DNA from: Pseudomonas graminis
GTDB taxonomy: Bacteria; Pseudomonadota; Gammaproteobacteria; Pseudomonadales; Pseudomonadaceae
DNA: 64,000 nt
Reading direction: 5' to 3'
Assembly (NCBI RefSeq): GCF_013201545.1
Contig: NZ_CP053746.1
Location: forward strand, 2,941,001 to 3,005,000
Under the pieces are notes generated by a model. That model was not told where the DNA came from. It ran no database searches and saw only the letters and a program-made list of their open reading frames with translations. Positions 1 to 9,112 of this stretch are shown piece by piece. The first letter of the stretch is position 1, and each line of letters begins with the position of its first letter. Both the position numbers and the translations under genes were made by a program.

Positions 1-267
1 CAGGCGCTCGCCCATGGGCAGCCCGGGCTCGCCGAGGATGCGATCGATATCAGCGAGGTAGTCGTCGAAATAGTGTTCGAGCAACGCCTCGCCGAAGGCA
101 TCCTTGGAGCCGAAGTAATGATAGAAGGAGCCTTTCGGCACGCCCGCGGCGGCAAGAATTTCGTTCAGGCCTACGCCGGAATACCCCTTTGCGGCCATGA
201 TGCGTTGGCCGACGTCGAGGATTCCTTGACGGACATCAGATGAACCACGTGTTTGAGGAGTATTCAT
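1..267 (-). CDS. TetR/AcrR-family transcriptional regulator (3' end outside window)
   Basis: Only the N-terminal 89 codons are present; the rest lies left of the window. The start is the ATG complementary to 265-267. The visible part is a typical TetR DNA-binding domain: a helix-turn-helix around residues 30-55 ending in the hallmark KGSFYHYFGSKDAF, followed by the start of the ligand-binding domain. The residues around the HTH (GYSGVGLNEILAAAGVPKGS) resemble the NemR-like group that senses reactive compounds, but the effector cannot be told from this fragment. It lies 141 bp downstream of the ABC exporter on the same strand, so it may control that gene, which is an inference from position. 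Family assignment is sure, function unknown. Confidence 0.9.
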   Translation of the reverse strand, partial: MNTPQTRGSSDVRQGILDVGQRIMAAKGYSGVGLNEILAAAGVPKGSFYHYFGSKDAFGEALLEHYFDDYLADIDRILGEPGLPMGERL

Positions 268-349
268 GGCTCGGAGAATACATCCTAGTAAGTCGGTCTA
301 CTAGCTGATTCTGATGAGCGATGATGTTCTGTGTCGGCGGGGGCGACCT

Positions 350-382
350 CCAACGACGGCGTTGCCCGAGAGCCGTCGTTGG
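350..382. terminator. Inverted repeat between exporter and regulator genes
   Basis: An 11-bp perfect stem (CCAACGACGGC at 350-360, its complement at 372-382) encloses an 11-nt loop. It lies just beyond the stop codon of the ABC exporter in the direction of transcription. There is no run of T after it, so it could be a mRNA-stabilising hairpin rather than an intrinsic terminator. Confidence 0.4.
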
Positions 383-408
383 ACGCAGTTCTATCGCGAG
401 CGTGCCCG

Positions 409-2268
409 CTATACCTGATCCACCGCTTCTGGCACGCCCTGATCTTCCCCCAGAAACCCGCCGCTCTGGTGATGCCACAGCCGCGCGTATGTGCCGTTCT
501 TGTTGAGCAGTTCAGCGTGGGTGCCCTGTTCGATGATGCGCCCGTCGTCCATCACGATGAGCCGGTCCATGGCCGCAATGGTCGACAGCCGGTGAGCAAT
601 GGCGATCACGGTCTTGCCCTTCATCATTTCGTCGAGGCTTTCCTGAATGGCCACTTCGACTTCCGAATCCAGCGCGCTGGTGGCTTCGTCCAGCAACAGG
701 ATCGGCGCGTTCTTCAGCATCACGCGCGCAATGGCAACCCGTTGGCGCTGGCCGCCCGACAGCTTGATGCCGCGCTCACCGACCAGCGTGTCGTAGCCGC
801 TGTGACCATGCTTGTCGCTGAGCTGGGCGATGAAGCCATCTGCTTGAGCGTTAGCCGCAGCGGTGTGGATTTCCTCATCGGTGGCATCAGGTCGGCCATA
901 CGCGATGTTGTCGCGAATGGACCGATGCAGCAGCGACGTATCTTGCGTGACCATGCCGATGGCGCTGCGCAGGCTGTCCTGCGTGACCTGCCTGATGTTC
1001 TGCCCATCAATGCGAATCTCGCCGCTGTCCACGTCATAGAAGCGCAACAGCAGATTGATCAGCGTGGATTTGCCGGCACCTGAGCGGCCGACCAGCCCGA
1101 TCTTCTCGCCCGGCCGGATCGCCAGGTTCAAACCGTCCAGCACCTGACGCTCGCCGTTGTAATTGAAGCTGACGTTGTCGAAGGTTACCGCGCCGCCGTT
1201 GCTCTTCAACACCGCTGCATCTGGCGCGTCCTGCACTTTGGGGCCCTGAGTCAGCGTCGCCATGCCGTCCTGCACCGTGCCGATGTTCTCGAACAACGAC
1301 GTCATCTGCCACATGATCCAGTGGGACATGCCGTTGATCCGCAGCGCCATGGCGGTAATTGCCGCCACCGCGCCGGTGCCCACATCGCCCTGATGCCACA
1401 GCCACAGGGCATAACCGCCCGCGCCCAGAATCAACGCCACCACCAGCGCCTGATTGACGATCTCGAACTGGCTCACCAGACGCATCTGGCGAAAGCCGGT
1501 CTGCTTGAAGTCCTCCATCGCCGCGCGGGCAAACTGCGCTTCGCGTTTGGAGTGGGAGAACAGCTTCACCGTGGTGATGTTGGTGTAGGCATCGGAAATT
1601 CGCCCGGTCATCGACGACCGCGCGTTGGCCTGCTCCTGACCGACTTTGCCCAGGCGCGGCACGAAATACAGCATGGCCAGGCCGAACAACACGATCCAGG
1701 CAAGGAACGGTAGCATCAGCTTCAAGGCGAATCCGCCGGCCAGCGCGATGATGGCGATGAAATAAACGCCGATGCCAGGCGCGATTTCAATCAGGGTGAA
1801 CAGCACGTCCCGCACCGCCAGCGCGGTCTGCATGACCTTGGTGGTGACTCGGCCGGAAAATTCATCGGAAAAGAACGACAGGCTTTGCCGCAGCATCAGG
1901 CGGTGAAAGTCCCAGCGCAGTCGCAGCGGCAGGTTGATCGCCAGCACCTGGTGCTGAACCATCGTGCGCAAGGCCACCAGCCCGACGCTGATCACCAGCA
2001 CAATGCCGATGCCCCACAGCGCCCTACTTTCCTCACCCGCAGTGGCGCCGCCGTCCTTCCAGGTCGACAGCAGATCGACCACTTGGCCGAGGAACGAAAA
2101 AAGCCAGGCTTCGTAGAGCGACACACAGGCGCTGAGCACTGCAAGGGCGAGAATGTAACCACGCGCTCCCCGGGTGCAGGCCCACAGAAACCGAACCAGC
2201 CCCACAGGCGGCGGGGGTGCTTCGTCGGGTGGGAAGGGGTCGAGTCGTCGTTCAAATACGCTCAGCAT
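409..2268 (-). CDS. ABC transporter, fused membrane and ATP-binding domains (MsbA/multidrug type)
   Basis: A 619-residue half-transporter expected to work as a homodimer in the inner membrane and export a lipid or drug. The N-terminal ~340 residues form the six-helix type-1 exporter domain. The C-terminal domain carries Walker A (GRSGAGKST), the ABC signature (LSGGQRQR), Walker B (ILLLDEATSAL) and the switch His (AHRLSTI). The start was placed at the ATG complementary to 2266-2268, preceded by GGAG at proper distance; a 30-codon upstream extension to 2358 has no family support. The opposite strand of the nucleotide-binding domain is also open but reads as a mirror of these codons. Substrate is not deducible. 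A TetR-type gene follows on the same strand. Confidence 0.93.
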   Translation of the reverse strand: MLSVFERRLDPFPPDEAPPPPVGLVRFLWACTRGARGYILALAVLSACVSLYEAWLFSFLGQVVDLLSTWKDGGATAGEESRALWGIGIVLVISVGLVALRTMVQHQVLAINLPLRLRWDFHRLMLRQSLSFFSDEFSGRVTTKVMQTALAVRDVLFTLIEIAPGIGVYFIAIIALAGGFALKLMLPFLAWIVLFGLAMLYFVPRLGKVGQEQANARSSMTGRISDAYTNITTVKLFSHSKREAQFARAAMEDFKQTGFRQMRLVSQFEIVNQALVVALILGAGGYALWLWHQGDVGTGAVAAITAMALRINGMSHWIMWQMTSLFENIGTVQDGMATLTQGPKVQDAPDAAVLKSNGGAVTFDNVSFNYNGERQVLDGLNLAIRPGEKIGLVGRSGAGKSTLINLLLRFYDVDSGEIRIDGQNIRQVTQDSLRSAIGMVTQDTSLLHRSIRDNIAYGRPDATDEEIHTAAANAQADGFIAQLSDKHGHSGYDTLVGERGIKLSGGQRQRVAIARVMLKNAPILLLDEATSALDSEVEVAIQESLDEMMKGKTVIAIAHRLSTIAAMDRLIVMDDGRIIEQGTHAELLNKNGTYARLWHHQSGGFLGEDQGVPEAVDQV

Positions 2269-2520
2269 GAGGGGCTCCAAAACTGTCCATTGACGCAGAT
2301 TCTGCCATTGAATGGCGGGCTTGAGGGTTTCGGTGCTTTTTTGGGTGACTCGTTCCAACCATTACGTGCGCTTTTTCGCGTTGTCCCAGGGTTGAGGTAT
2401 TGGCGCCTGCGTTAATTCAGTGGGACCGCCGGTAAGTGATCGCTCAACAGATCCCGTGCTAACTTCCCGGCCGTTTTCTTATCATGCTGACTCTCCGTCC
2501 GCGCATTCAGGTCTATCGAC

Positions 2521-3579
2521 ATGACACACATTTCTGAACGCCTCCTGGTCCAAGCGCACCTGGACGCCAAACAGCCCAAAATCCTGAGTGCGGACGAGGA
2601 AGCGGAGTACCGCCGCTTGATCGCCGCCGAGCTTAAGGCTCAGGACGCTGTGCTGGTGGCGCACTACTACTGCGATCCGGTGATTCAGGCGCTGGCGGAA
2701 GAAACCGGCGGTTGCGTCTCGGACTCTCTAGAGATGGCGCGTTTCGGCAAAAACCATCCGGCGAAAACCGTGCTGGTCGCCGGGGTGCGTTTCATGGGCG
2801 AAACCGCAAAAATTCTGACCCCCGAAAAACGCATCCTGATGCCGACCCTCGAAGCGACCTGCTCACTGGACCTCGGTTGCCCGGTCGATGAGTTTGCTAC
2901 GTTCTGCGATCAGCATCCCGAGCGCACCGTGGTGGTTTACGCCAACACCTCCGCCGCCGTAAAAGCCCGTGCCGACTGGGTGGTGACGTCCAGTTGCGCG
3001 CTGGAGATCGTCGAGAGCCTGATGGACAACGGCGAGAAGATCATCTGGGCGCCCGACAAGCATCTGGGCCGTTACATCCAGCGCGAAACCGGCGCCGACA
3101 TGCTGTTGTGGGACGGCGCCTGCATCGTGCACGAGGAGTTTAAATCCCGGCAGTTGGAGGACATGAAGGCCTTGTACCCGGATGCGGCCATTCTGGTGCA
3201 CCCGGAATCGCCCGAGTCGGTCATTGATCTGGCGGACGCGGTGGGCTCGACTAGCCAGCTGATCAAGGCGGCGCAGACGCTGCCGAACACCACCTTCATC
3301 GTCGCTACCGATCGCGGCATCTTCTACAAGATGCAGCAGCTGTGCCCGGACAAGGTCTTCATCGAAGCGCCCACGGCCGGCAATGGCGCCGCCTGCCGCA
3401 GTTGTGCCCATTGCCCGTGGATGGCGATGAACACCCTGGCGCGCACGCTTCAGTGTTTGCGCGAAGGCATCAATGAGATCTTCGTCGACCCGGCTGTCAT
3501 TCCTCACGCCGTTCGGCCGTTGCAGCGCATGCTCGACTTTACCCAGGCGGCACGCATGAAAAGCTCGGGTAATGCTTGA
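2521..3579 (+). CDS. nadA: Quinolinate synthase A
   Basis: A 352-residue enzyme of de novo NAD synthesis that condenses iminoaspartate with dihydroxyacetone phosphate to quinolinate, using an oxygen-sensitive [4Fe-4S] cluster. Cluster cysteines are visible in [21 protein letters not shown] and [13 protein letters not shown]. The substrate-binding segments HYYCDPVIQ and [12 protein letters not shown] are also present. Full length for the family. It is followed by a heptanucleotide repeat array and then by the convergent protease gene, as nadA and the M48 protease gene lie side by side in P. aeruginosa. No partner nadB lies in the window. Confidence 0.97.
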   Translation: MTHISERLLVQAHLDAKQPKILSADEEAEYRRLIAAELKAQDAVLVAHYYCDPVIQALAEETGGCVSDSLEMARFGKNHPAKTVLVAGVRFMGETAKILTPEKRILMPTLEATCSLDLGCPVDEFATFCDQHPERTVVVYANTSAAVKARADWVVTSSCALEIVESLMDNGEKIIWAPDKHLGRYIQRETGADMLLWDGACIVHEEFKSRQLEDMKALYPDAAILVHPESPESVIDLADAVGSTSQLIKAAQTLPNTTFIVATDRGIFYKMQQLCPDKVFIEAPTAGNGAACRSCAHCPWMAMNTLARTLQCLREGINEIFVDPAVIPHAVRPLQRMLDFTQAARMKSSGNA

Positions 3580-3590
3580 GTAACAGCCGC

Positions 3591-3748
3591 AAGCTTCAAG
3601 CTTCAAGCTTCAAGCTTCAAGCTTCAAGCTTCAAGCGAAAAGCGAAAAGCGAAAAGCGAAAAGCGAAAAGCGAAAAGCGAAAAGCGAAAAGCGAAAAGCG
3701 AAAAGCGAAAAGCGAAAAGCGAAAAGCGAAAAGCGAAAAGCGAAAAGC
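3591..3748. repeat. Two abutting heptanucleotide arrays: (AAGCTTC)x6 then (AAGCGAA)x16
   Basis: Six perfect AAGCTTC units run from 3591 to 3632. They change without a phase break into sixteen perfect AAGCGAA units (3633-3744), with a terminal AAGC. Both units keep the AAGC core and the 7-bp period. Downstream, 3763-3801 carries GCTT-containing half-units in the opposite sense (AGCTTGCAGCTT, AGCTTGCCGCTC), so the locus can fold back. It fills the gap between the convergent ends of nadA and the M48 protease gene. Because 7 is not a multiple of 3, the open frame through it (3576-3794) is not a real gene. Confidence 0.95.
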
Positions 3749-3800
3749 CAACTCGCCGCATTTCAGCTTGCAGCTTATAGCTTGCCGCTCGTAGCTCGCT

Positions 3801-5237
3801 TCAGTTCATCATGTCCTTCACCGCCCGTTCCTGGGCGATGATCTCCTGCTGCCGCGCGTCGATGCGTGAGGCCAGCTGGAAGTTGTTGTTCGCCCGGCGC
3901 TTGGCGAATTCAAGCTGCTGAATCGCCTGCTTGAAATCGCCCATCAGCGCGAAGTATTCCGCACGGGCCTGGTGCAGGCCGATGGTGTTGCCCGACAGAC
4001 CGCGGGTGTCAGCCACCTGGTTCCATATGTCCGGATCGTCCGGGCGGCTCTTCAGCAAAATTTCCAGAGACTTCAGCGCCTCGGGCGCCTTGGACTGCTT
4101 GAGCAAGACATCGACTTTCGCCTGATTGAGCGGGTAGTTGTCGGGGTACAGGTTCAGCATTCGGTCCACCCGCTGCTGAGCATCGGGCAGGCGGTTGTTG
4201 GAGATGTCCAGATTCACGGCAGCGAGGTTATAGGCAATGTTGTCCGGCGCCTTGTCGAGCAAAGGCTTCAGCGTCTCGCGCCCTTCATTCAGTTGCCCCG
4301 CTTTGGTCTGGGCCAGTGCCAGGCCGTAGCGAGCCGCGTCGTTTTTCGGGTTCTCGGCCAGTTGCGCGCGGAAACGCTTGGCGGCCATGCCGGGGGTTTC
4401 TTCGTAAATCAGCACAGTGCGCGCGCGCATCAGCTGATACGTGGGGCTGTCTTCCTTGCCGCCGGGTTTGGCTTGCTCGGCGCGGTTGCGGGTATCGGCG
4501 ATACGGGACTCGGTCACCGGGTGGCTCATCAGGAATTCCGGCGGCTTGGCGTCGTAGCGATATTGGCGCGCCAAACGCTCGAACATGGTCGGCATATTGC
4601 GCGGGTCGTAGCCGGCCTTTTCCAGATTGAGGATGCCGATGCGGTCTGCTTCTGCTTCGTTTTGCCGGGAGAATCGGGCCTGCTCCTGAATTGCAGCGGC
4701 CTGGGTGCTGGCAATGGCGGCGATTCCCGCATCGCCTGCACCCGCTGCCGCCATGACAATACCGGCGAGCATCGCCGCCATCACCGGCACTTGCATGCGC
4801 TGTTGCGCCTGCACGCCCCTGGCGAAGTGCCGTTGCGACAAGTGAGCCAGTTCGTGGGCGAGGACCGCGGCGTATTCGCCTTCAGTCTCCGCGTGGAGGA
4901 ACAGCCCGCCGTTGACCCCGATGATCCCGCCGGGCGCTGCGAAGGCGTTGATCTCTGGCGTGTTGATCAGGATGAATTCGAGCCTGCGGTCCTGCACCTG
5001 GCTGGTTTCGGCGAGCCGATAAACTGAAGACTCGACGTAGTCCTTGAGCAGTGGGTCGGACAGCTGCGCCACTTCAGAACGCAACAGCCCGAGCCAGGCG
5101 CGCCCCAGGTCGTGTTCTTGCTGGGGAGAAACGATGGATGAACTCGCGTCGCCGAGGGAGGGCAGGTCATCTTCTGCAAAGCTCGGCGCTGCCAGCAGGC
5201 AGGCGAGGGTCAGCAGCGTGGGGCGCAAAAAATTCAT
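3801..5237 (-). CDS. bepA: Periplasmic M48 metalloprotease with TPR repeats (BepA-like)
   Basis: A 478-residue zinc metalloprotease/chaperone that in E. coli works on stalled outer-membrane assembly substrates (BAM complex, LptD). A signal peptide (residues 1-21, ending PSFA) directs export. The zinc site is HELAH at 128-132 with a downstream EAEAD at 194-198 as third ligand. The C-terminal ~190 residues are tetratricopeptide repeats. Start: the ATG complementary to 5235-5237 begins exactly at the signal peptide; a GTG ten codons upstream would spoil it. It is divergent from the TusA-like gene. Functional fit with bamC further along the window is of interest, but they are not in one operon. 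Confidence 0.92.
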   Translation of the reverse strand: MNFLRPTLLTLACLLAAPSFAEDDLPSLGDASSSIVSPQQEHDLGRAWLGLLRSEVAQLSDPLLKDYVESSVYRLAETSQVQDRRLEFILINTPEINAFAAPGGIIGVNGGLFLHAETEGEYAAVLAHELAHLSQRHFARGVQAQQRMQVPVMAAMLAGIVMAAAGAGDAGIAAIASTQAAAIQEQARFSRQNEAEADRIGILNLEKAGYDPRNMPTMFERLARQYRYDAKPPEFLMSHPVTESRIADTRNRAEQAKPGGKEDSPTYQLMRARTVLIYEETPGMAAKRFRAQLAENPKNDAARYGLALAQTKAGQLNEGRETLKPLLDKAPDNIAYNLAAVNLDISNNRLPDAQQRVDRMLNLYPDNYPLNQAKVDVLLKQSKAPEALKSLEILLKSRPDDPDIWNQVADTRGLSGNTIGLHQARAEYFALMGDFKQAIQQLEFAKRRANNNFQLASRIDARQQEIIAQERAVKDMMN

Positions 5238-5383
5238 GCACGAAACTCTGGGGCAGAAAGGCGTCACTGTAGCTGGCTCAATGGCTTGCTGACCAGAGTG
5301 GGGTATTCTGGAAAACTTGTGAGAATGTTCTTCCGCCCGTTTGCTTTTGTGCGAGGGCGGATGTGTCTATCCGGAGAGAAACG

Positions 5384-5635
5384 ATGTCTGACGCTGTAGG
5401 ACACCCCGCTACCTGCGATGCAGAGCTCGACGCCAGCGGTCTCAACTGCCCGCTTCCCTTGCTCAAGGCCAAGATGGAACTCAACCGTCTGGCCAGCGGC
5501 GCGGTCCTCAAAGTGACGGCCACCGATGCCGGTTCGCAGCGCGACTTCCGTACATTCGCAAAACTGGCCGGGCATGTGCTGCTGCATGAAGAAGACGCTG
5601 ACGGCATTTATCGGTATTGGCTGCGCAAGGCCTGA
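5384..5635 (+). CDS. TusA-family sulfurtransferase (PA1006-like)
   Basis: An 83-residue protein of the TusA/SirA fold. The persulfide-carrying cysteine is in the CPLP motif (Cys22), in LDASGLNCPLPLLKAK, diagnostic of the family. Start at ATG 5384, preceded by GGAGAG. In P. aeruginosa the protein in this position (PA1006) receives sulfur from IscS and is needed for molybdenum cofactor homeostasis and nitrate respiration. That assignment is transferred by synteny and is not visible in the sequence. If right, it would serve the molybdenum-dependent nitrate reductase encoded near the right end of the window. The permease gene follows after 37 bp in the same direction. Confidence 0.9.
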   Translation: MSDAVGHPATCDAELDASGLNCPLPLLKAKMELNRLASGAVLKVTATDAGSQRDFRTFAKLAGHVLLHEEDADGIYRYWLRKA

Positions 5636-5672
5636 GCGTTTCTGACCCCTCGCAACCCCTTTAGGATTCTTG

Positions 5673-6743
5673 ATGTTCAAAGTGCTTCGCGACTGGATAC
5701 AGCGCTACTTTTCCGATGAGGAAGCGGTGGTGCTGGCAGTGCTGTTGGTTCTCGGATTTACCGTTGTGCTCACCCTCGGCGGCATGCTCGCGCCGGTGTT
5801 GGCCGGGTTGGTGCTCGCTTTTCTGATGCAGGGGCTGGTCAATCTGCTTGAACGCCTGCGGGTGCCGGAAGGTGGCGCAGTGGGGCTGGTCTTCGCTTTA
5901 TCCATGGGGGCGCTGGCGCTGTTTCTGCTGGTGCTCGTGCCTTTGCTGTGGCGCCAGCTCATTACCTTGTTCAACGAATTGCCTGGGATGCTCGCCAAAT
6001 GGCAGTCGTTGCTGTTGCTGCTGCCGGAGCGCTACCCGCATCTGGTGTCGGACGAGCAGGTCTTGCAGGCAATAGAAGTGGCTCGCGGTGAGGTCGGAAA
6101 GTTCGGGCAATGGGCACTGACGTTTTCCCTGTCCAGCTTGCCGCTGTTGGTCAACATGATGATCTACCTGGTGCTGGTGCCGATCCTGGTGTTCTTCTTC
6201 CTCAAGGACCGTCGGATGATCAGCCGCTGGGCGAGGGGCTATCTGCCCCGCGAACGCACGCTGATTACCCATGTGGCCGAGGAAATGAACCGGCAGATCG
6301 CCAACTACATTCGCGGCAAGGTCATCGAGATCTTCATCTGTGGCGGGGTGACCTACATCGCCTTCGTGACCATGGGCCTGAATTATTCGGCGTTGCTGGC
6401 GATGCTGGTGGGGATTTCAGTGGTAGTACCCTATGTGGGCGCTGTGGTGGTGACGGTGCCGGTGGCGTTCATCGCGCTGTTCCAGTGGGGCTGGAGCGAT
6501 CAGTTCATCTATCTGATGGCGGTCTACGGCATCATCCAGACCCTGGACGGCAATGTGCTGGTGCCGCTGCTGTTCTCCCAGACCGTGAGCCTGCACCCGG
6601 TGGCGATCATCTGCGCCGTGCTGTTGTTCGGCGGGCTGTGGGGTTTCTGGGGGATTTTCTTTGCGATCCCGCTGGCGACCCTGTTCAAGGCCGTGCTGGA
6701 TGCGTGGCCACGGAATGAGCCGACGGTGGCGCCGTTGTTATAG
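5673..6743 (+). CDS. AI-2E family transporter / PerM-type permease
   Basis: A 356-residue polytopic inner-membrane protein. It has two N-terminal helices, a helix pair near residues 55-90, a ~60-residue soluble loop, and a cluster of C-terminal helices. The conserved segment (PYVGAVVVTVPVAF and GNVLVPLLFSQTVSLHP) is typical of the AI-2E/TqsA/PerM family. Members export small molecules or ions; the substrate here is unknown. The start was set at ATG 5673, one codon after an in-frame TTG, with AGGA upstream. Probably co-transcribed with the TusA-like gene. Confidence 0.9.
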   Translation: MFKVLRDWIQRYFSDEEAVVLAVLLVLGFTVVLTLGGMLAPVLAGLVLAFLMQGLVNLLERLRVPEGGAVGLVFALSMGALALFLLVLVPLLWRQLITLFNELPGMLAKWQSLLLLLPERYPHLVSDEQVLQAIEVARGEVGKFGQWALTFSLSSLPLLVNMMIYLVLVPILVFFFLKDRRMISRWARGYLPRERTLITHVAEEMNRQIANYIRGKVIEIFICGGVTYIAFVTMGLNYSALLAMLVGISVVVPYVGAVVVTVPVAFIALFQWGWSDQFIYLMAVYGIIQTLDGNVLVPLLFSQTVSLHPVAIICAVLLFGGLWGFWGIFFAIPLATLFKAVLDAWPRNEPTVAPLL

Positions 6744-6762
6744 GCGTTACCTTGCTTTAGCA

Positions 6763-6843
6763 GGAGTGAGCTTGCTCGCGATCGGCGTGGTTCTGGTCAA
6801 CATACGAGCCTAAAAGAACCCGATCGCGAGCAAGCTCACTCCT
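6763..6843. repeat. REP pair, family A (GAGTGAGCTTGCTCGCGATC)
   Basis: Two inverted copies of a palindromic REP unit (6763-6784 and 6820-6843) enclose ~35 bp. They lie between the convergent ends of the permease gene and bcp. The same sequence recurs as a single copy at 36687, in the 43.9-44.6 kb array and at 51.6 kb. Confidence 0.9.
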
Positions 6844-6855
6844 ACATCATGGCGG

Positions 6856-7329
6856 TCAAGCCTTGTTCAACGCCTGAGCCGCTTCCAATACTGCCGCCAC
6901 ATGCCCCGGCACTTTCACGCCGCGCCACTCTTTACGCAGTACGCCGTCCTTGTCGATCAGGAAGGTGCTGCGGTCGACGCCCAAGTATTCCTTGCCGTAC
7001 AGCTTTTTCAGCTTGATCACATCGAACAGCTGGCACAGCGATTCATCCTTGTCCGAAATCAGCTCGAACGGGAATTCCTGCTTGGCCTTGAAGTTCTCGT
7101 GGGATTTCAGGCTGTCACGCGAAACACCGAACACTGCTGTGTTGGCGGCCTTGAAGTCGGCGTGATGATCGCGGAAGCCCTGGCCCTGGGTGGTGCAGCC
7201 AGGGGTGCTGTCCTTCGGGTAGAAATAAAGCACGACGTGCTGACCTTTCAGCGCCGACAGGCTGACCGCCTGTTCGCTCGTGGCCTGCACTTGGAAGTCG
7301 GCAACGGGTTGGTCGAGTTCTACAGCCAT
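6856..7329 (-). CDS. bcp: Thioredoxin-dependent peroxiredoxin, BCP type
   Basis: A 157-residue cytoplasmic peroxidase that reduces H2O2 and organic hydroperoxides with thioredoxin. The peroxidatic cysteine is Cys45 in the motif FYPKDSTPGCTTQ; Thr42 and a later Arg (GVDRSTFLID) complete the active site. The E. coli-type resolving cysteine five residues on is absent (TTQGQ follows). The only other cysteine is near residue 97, so resolution may use it or an external thiol. Follows gcvR by 10 bp on the same strand, so the two are probably co-transcribed. Confidence 0.95.
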   Translation of the reverse strand: MAVELDQPVADFQVQATSEQAVSLSALKGQHVVLYFYPKDSTPGCTTQGQGFRDHHADFKAANTAVFGVSRDSLKSHENFKAKQEFPFELISDKDESLCQLFDVIKLKKLYGKEYLGVDRSTFLIDKDGVLRKEWRGVKVPGHVAAVLEAAQALNKA

Positions 7330-7339
7330 TCGGGACTCC

Positions 7340-7903
7340 TTACATCGGTGCTTGAGGGCGCCATGGTTCGATCAGCGCATCAAGGTTGAGGGCGTCGGCG
7401 AAGTCCAGGAACTGGTCACGCAGCCAGCTGATCTGGGTGCCGGCCGGCAATGTCACGGTGAACGTCGCGTTGAGCATGGTGCCGCCGGTCTGCGGTGCCT
7501 GATAGGTGTCGCAAATCAGGTTTTCCAGCTCGACGTTGTGGTCGATGAAGAACTGGCACAGCTCGTTGATGATGTCCGGGCGATACGCCGAACTGACGTA
7601 GGCCACGTAGGGCAGGGCTTCCGGGCGGTTTTCCAGCGAAGCGCTGCGCACCACATTGACGGTGAAGGCGTGTTTCTTGGCCAGATTGGGCAGACCCGTT
7701 TCCAGACGCGCCAGCGCGTCCCAACTGCCGGAGATCTGCAGGATCAGGGCGCTGCACTCACCGTGGCGGGTGAGGCGTGAGCTGACGACCGAGCAACGGC
7801 TTTCGTTACTGGCGCGGCACAGGACGTTGGTCAGCTCCATTGGGTTGGCGCCAAGGGCACTGATGACAAGGAATTGTTCGCGAACTGTGGGGATGGATGA
7901 CAT
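7340..7903 (-). CDS. gcvR: Glycine cleavage system transcriptional repressor-like ACT protein
   Basis: A 187-residue protein of two tandem ACT domains (residues about 8-85 and 95-170) without a DNA-binding domain. In E. coli, GcvR binds GcvA and blocks activation of the glycine cleavage operon, with glycine promoting the interaction. The first domain begins EQFLVISALGANPMELTNVLC, a typical ACT start. The neighbours dapA (divergent) and bcp (downstream) match the usual pseudomonad order. Whether this protein regulates glycine cleavage in Pseudomonas is not shown here; the name follows the family. Confidence 0.88.
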   Translation of the reverse strand: MSSIPTVREQFLVISALGANPMELTNVLCRASNESRCSVVSSRLTRHGECSALILQISGSWDALARLETGLPNLAKKHAFTVNVVRSASLENRPEALPYVAYVSSAYRPDIINELCQFFIDHNVELENLICDTYQAPQTGGTMLNATFTVTLPAGTQISWLRDQFLDFADALNLDALIEPWRPQAPM

Positions 7904-8216
7904 GCAGCATTCCTAAACGATGAGCGGTCGGTACGCAGCAGGCCTGTGCCGGCGGGTTCGACGGACGAAGGCATCGTGACGTCGCCCCGACCCACAGCCG
8001 TCAATCGCGTCCATGAGCCTGTCATGGCGCGCGATAACGACGCAGGGCGGGGTAAGTGACGACAAAATCGAGCAGTCGAACGAGCCGGGCAGATGACCCG
8101 TACCGATCAAAGACCGAAGGGTAGCGAAAACCGGCGCCGAGGGGAATGCTCGCCTTGTGCAAGGATCATGGCGCCAGTACCATTACCGCTCTCTTTTTCC
8201 GGCAGGAGCGGTTTGC
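7904..8216. promoter_or_regulatory. Divergent gcvR/dapA control region with an imperfect dyad
   Basis: The 313-bp gap between divergent start codons must hold both promoters; no strong -35/-10 pair could be picked out with confidence. An imperfect dyad spans 8004-8035: arms ATCGCG-CCATGA, with one extra base left and two right, around GCCTG. It could be a protein-binding site or a leader hairpin. No gene is credible here. Confidence 0.4.
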
Positions 8217-9095
8217 ATGATTGCGGGCAGTATGGTGGCACTGGTCACACCCATGGATGCACAAGGTCGTCTCGACTGGGACAGCCTGAGCAAACTGGTG
8301 GACTTTCACCTGCAAGAGGGCACCAACGCCATTGTTGCCGTCGGCACCACCGGTGAATCCGCGACGCTGGACGTCAACGAGCACATCGAAGTCATCCGCC
8401 GCGTGGTTCAGCAGGTCGCTGGCCGCATTCCGGTCATCGCCGGCACGGGCGCCAACTCCACCCGCGAGGCGGTCGAACTGACCACCAACGCAAAGAACGC
8501 CGGTGCCGATGCCTGCCTGCTGGTCACCCCGTACTACAACAAGCCGACCCAGGAAGGCTTGTACCAGCACTTCAAGCACATCGCCGAAGCCGTCGACATC
8601 CCGCAGATTCTATATAACGTGCCAGGCCGTACCGCTTGCGACATGTCAGCCGAGACCGTTATCCGCCTGTCGAAAGTCAAAAACATCATCGCCATCAAGG
8701 AAGCCACCGGAGACCTGCAGCGCGCCAAGGATATTCTTGCCGGCGTGAGCAGCGACTTCCTGGTGTATTCCGGCGACGATGCGACCGCAGTCGAGCTGAT
8801 GCTGCTCGGCGGCAAAGGCAATATTTCGGTCACTGCCAACGTTGCCCCGCGCGCCATGGCTGACCTGTGCAAGGCCGCGATGGATGGTGACGCCGACACC
8901 GCCCGCGCCATCCACGAAAAACTGATGCCGCTGAACAAGACCCTGTTCATCGAATCGAACCCTATTCCCGTGAAATGGGCCCTGCATGAGATGGGTTTGA
9001 TGCCAGACGGTATTCGTCTGCCGCTCACCTGGCTCAGCGAGTCCTGCCACGAGCCGCTGCGTCAGGCCCTGCGCCAGTCCGGTGTATTGGTCTAA
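8217..9095 (+). CDS. dapA: 4-hydroxy-tetrahydrodipicolinate synthase
   Basis: A 292-residue TIM-barrel enzyme that condenses pyruvate with aspartate semialdehyde, the first committed step to diaminopimelate and lysine. The Schiff-base lysine is Lys161 ([11 protein letters not shown]), and the catalytic tyrosine is Tyr133 ([13 protein letters not shown]). The substrate loop GTTGESATL is at 43-51. The start at ATG 8217 follows AGGAG; the frame is open 20 codons further up but the family begins MIAGSMVAL. First gene of a tight four-gene run dapA-bamC-MBL-purC. Confidence 0.98.
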   Translation: MIAGSMVALVTPMDAQGRLDWDSLSKLVDFHLQEGTNAIVAVGTTGESATLDVNEHIEVIRRVVQQVAGRIPVIAGTGANSTREAVELTTNAKNAGADACLLVTPYYNKPTQEGLYQHFKHIAEAVDIPQILYNVPGRTACDMSAETVIRLSKVKNIIAIKEATGDLQRAKDILAGVSSDFLVYSGDDATAVELMLLGGKGNISVTANVAPRAMADLCKAAMDGDADTARAIHEKLMPLNKTLFIESNPIPVKWALHEMGLMPDGIRLPLTWLSESCHEPLRQALRQSGVLV

Positions 9096-9112
9096 TGAGG
9101 AAGCATTACGCA

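Noticed and set aside
3576..3794. 72-residue Lys/Ser-rich repeat protein
   Set aside because: Translation of heptanucleotide arrays; a 7-bp period cannot be selected as a stable reading frame.
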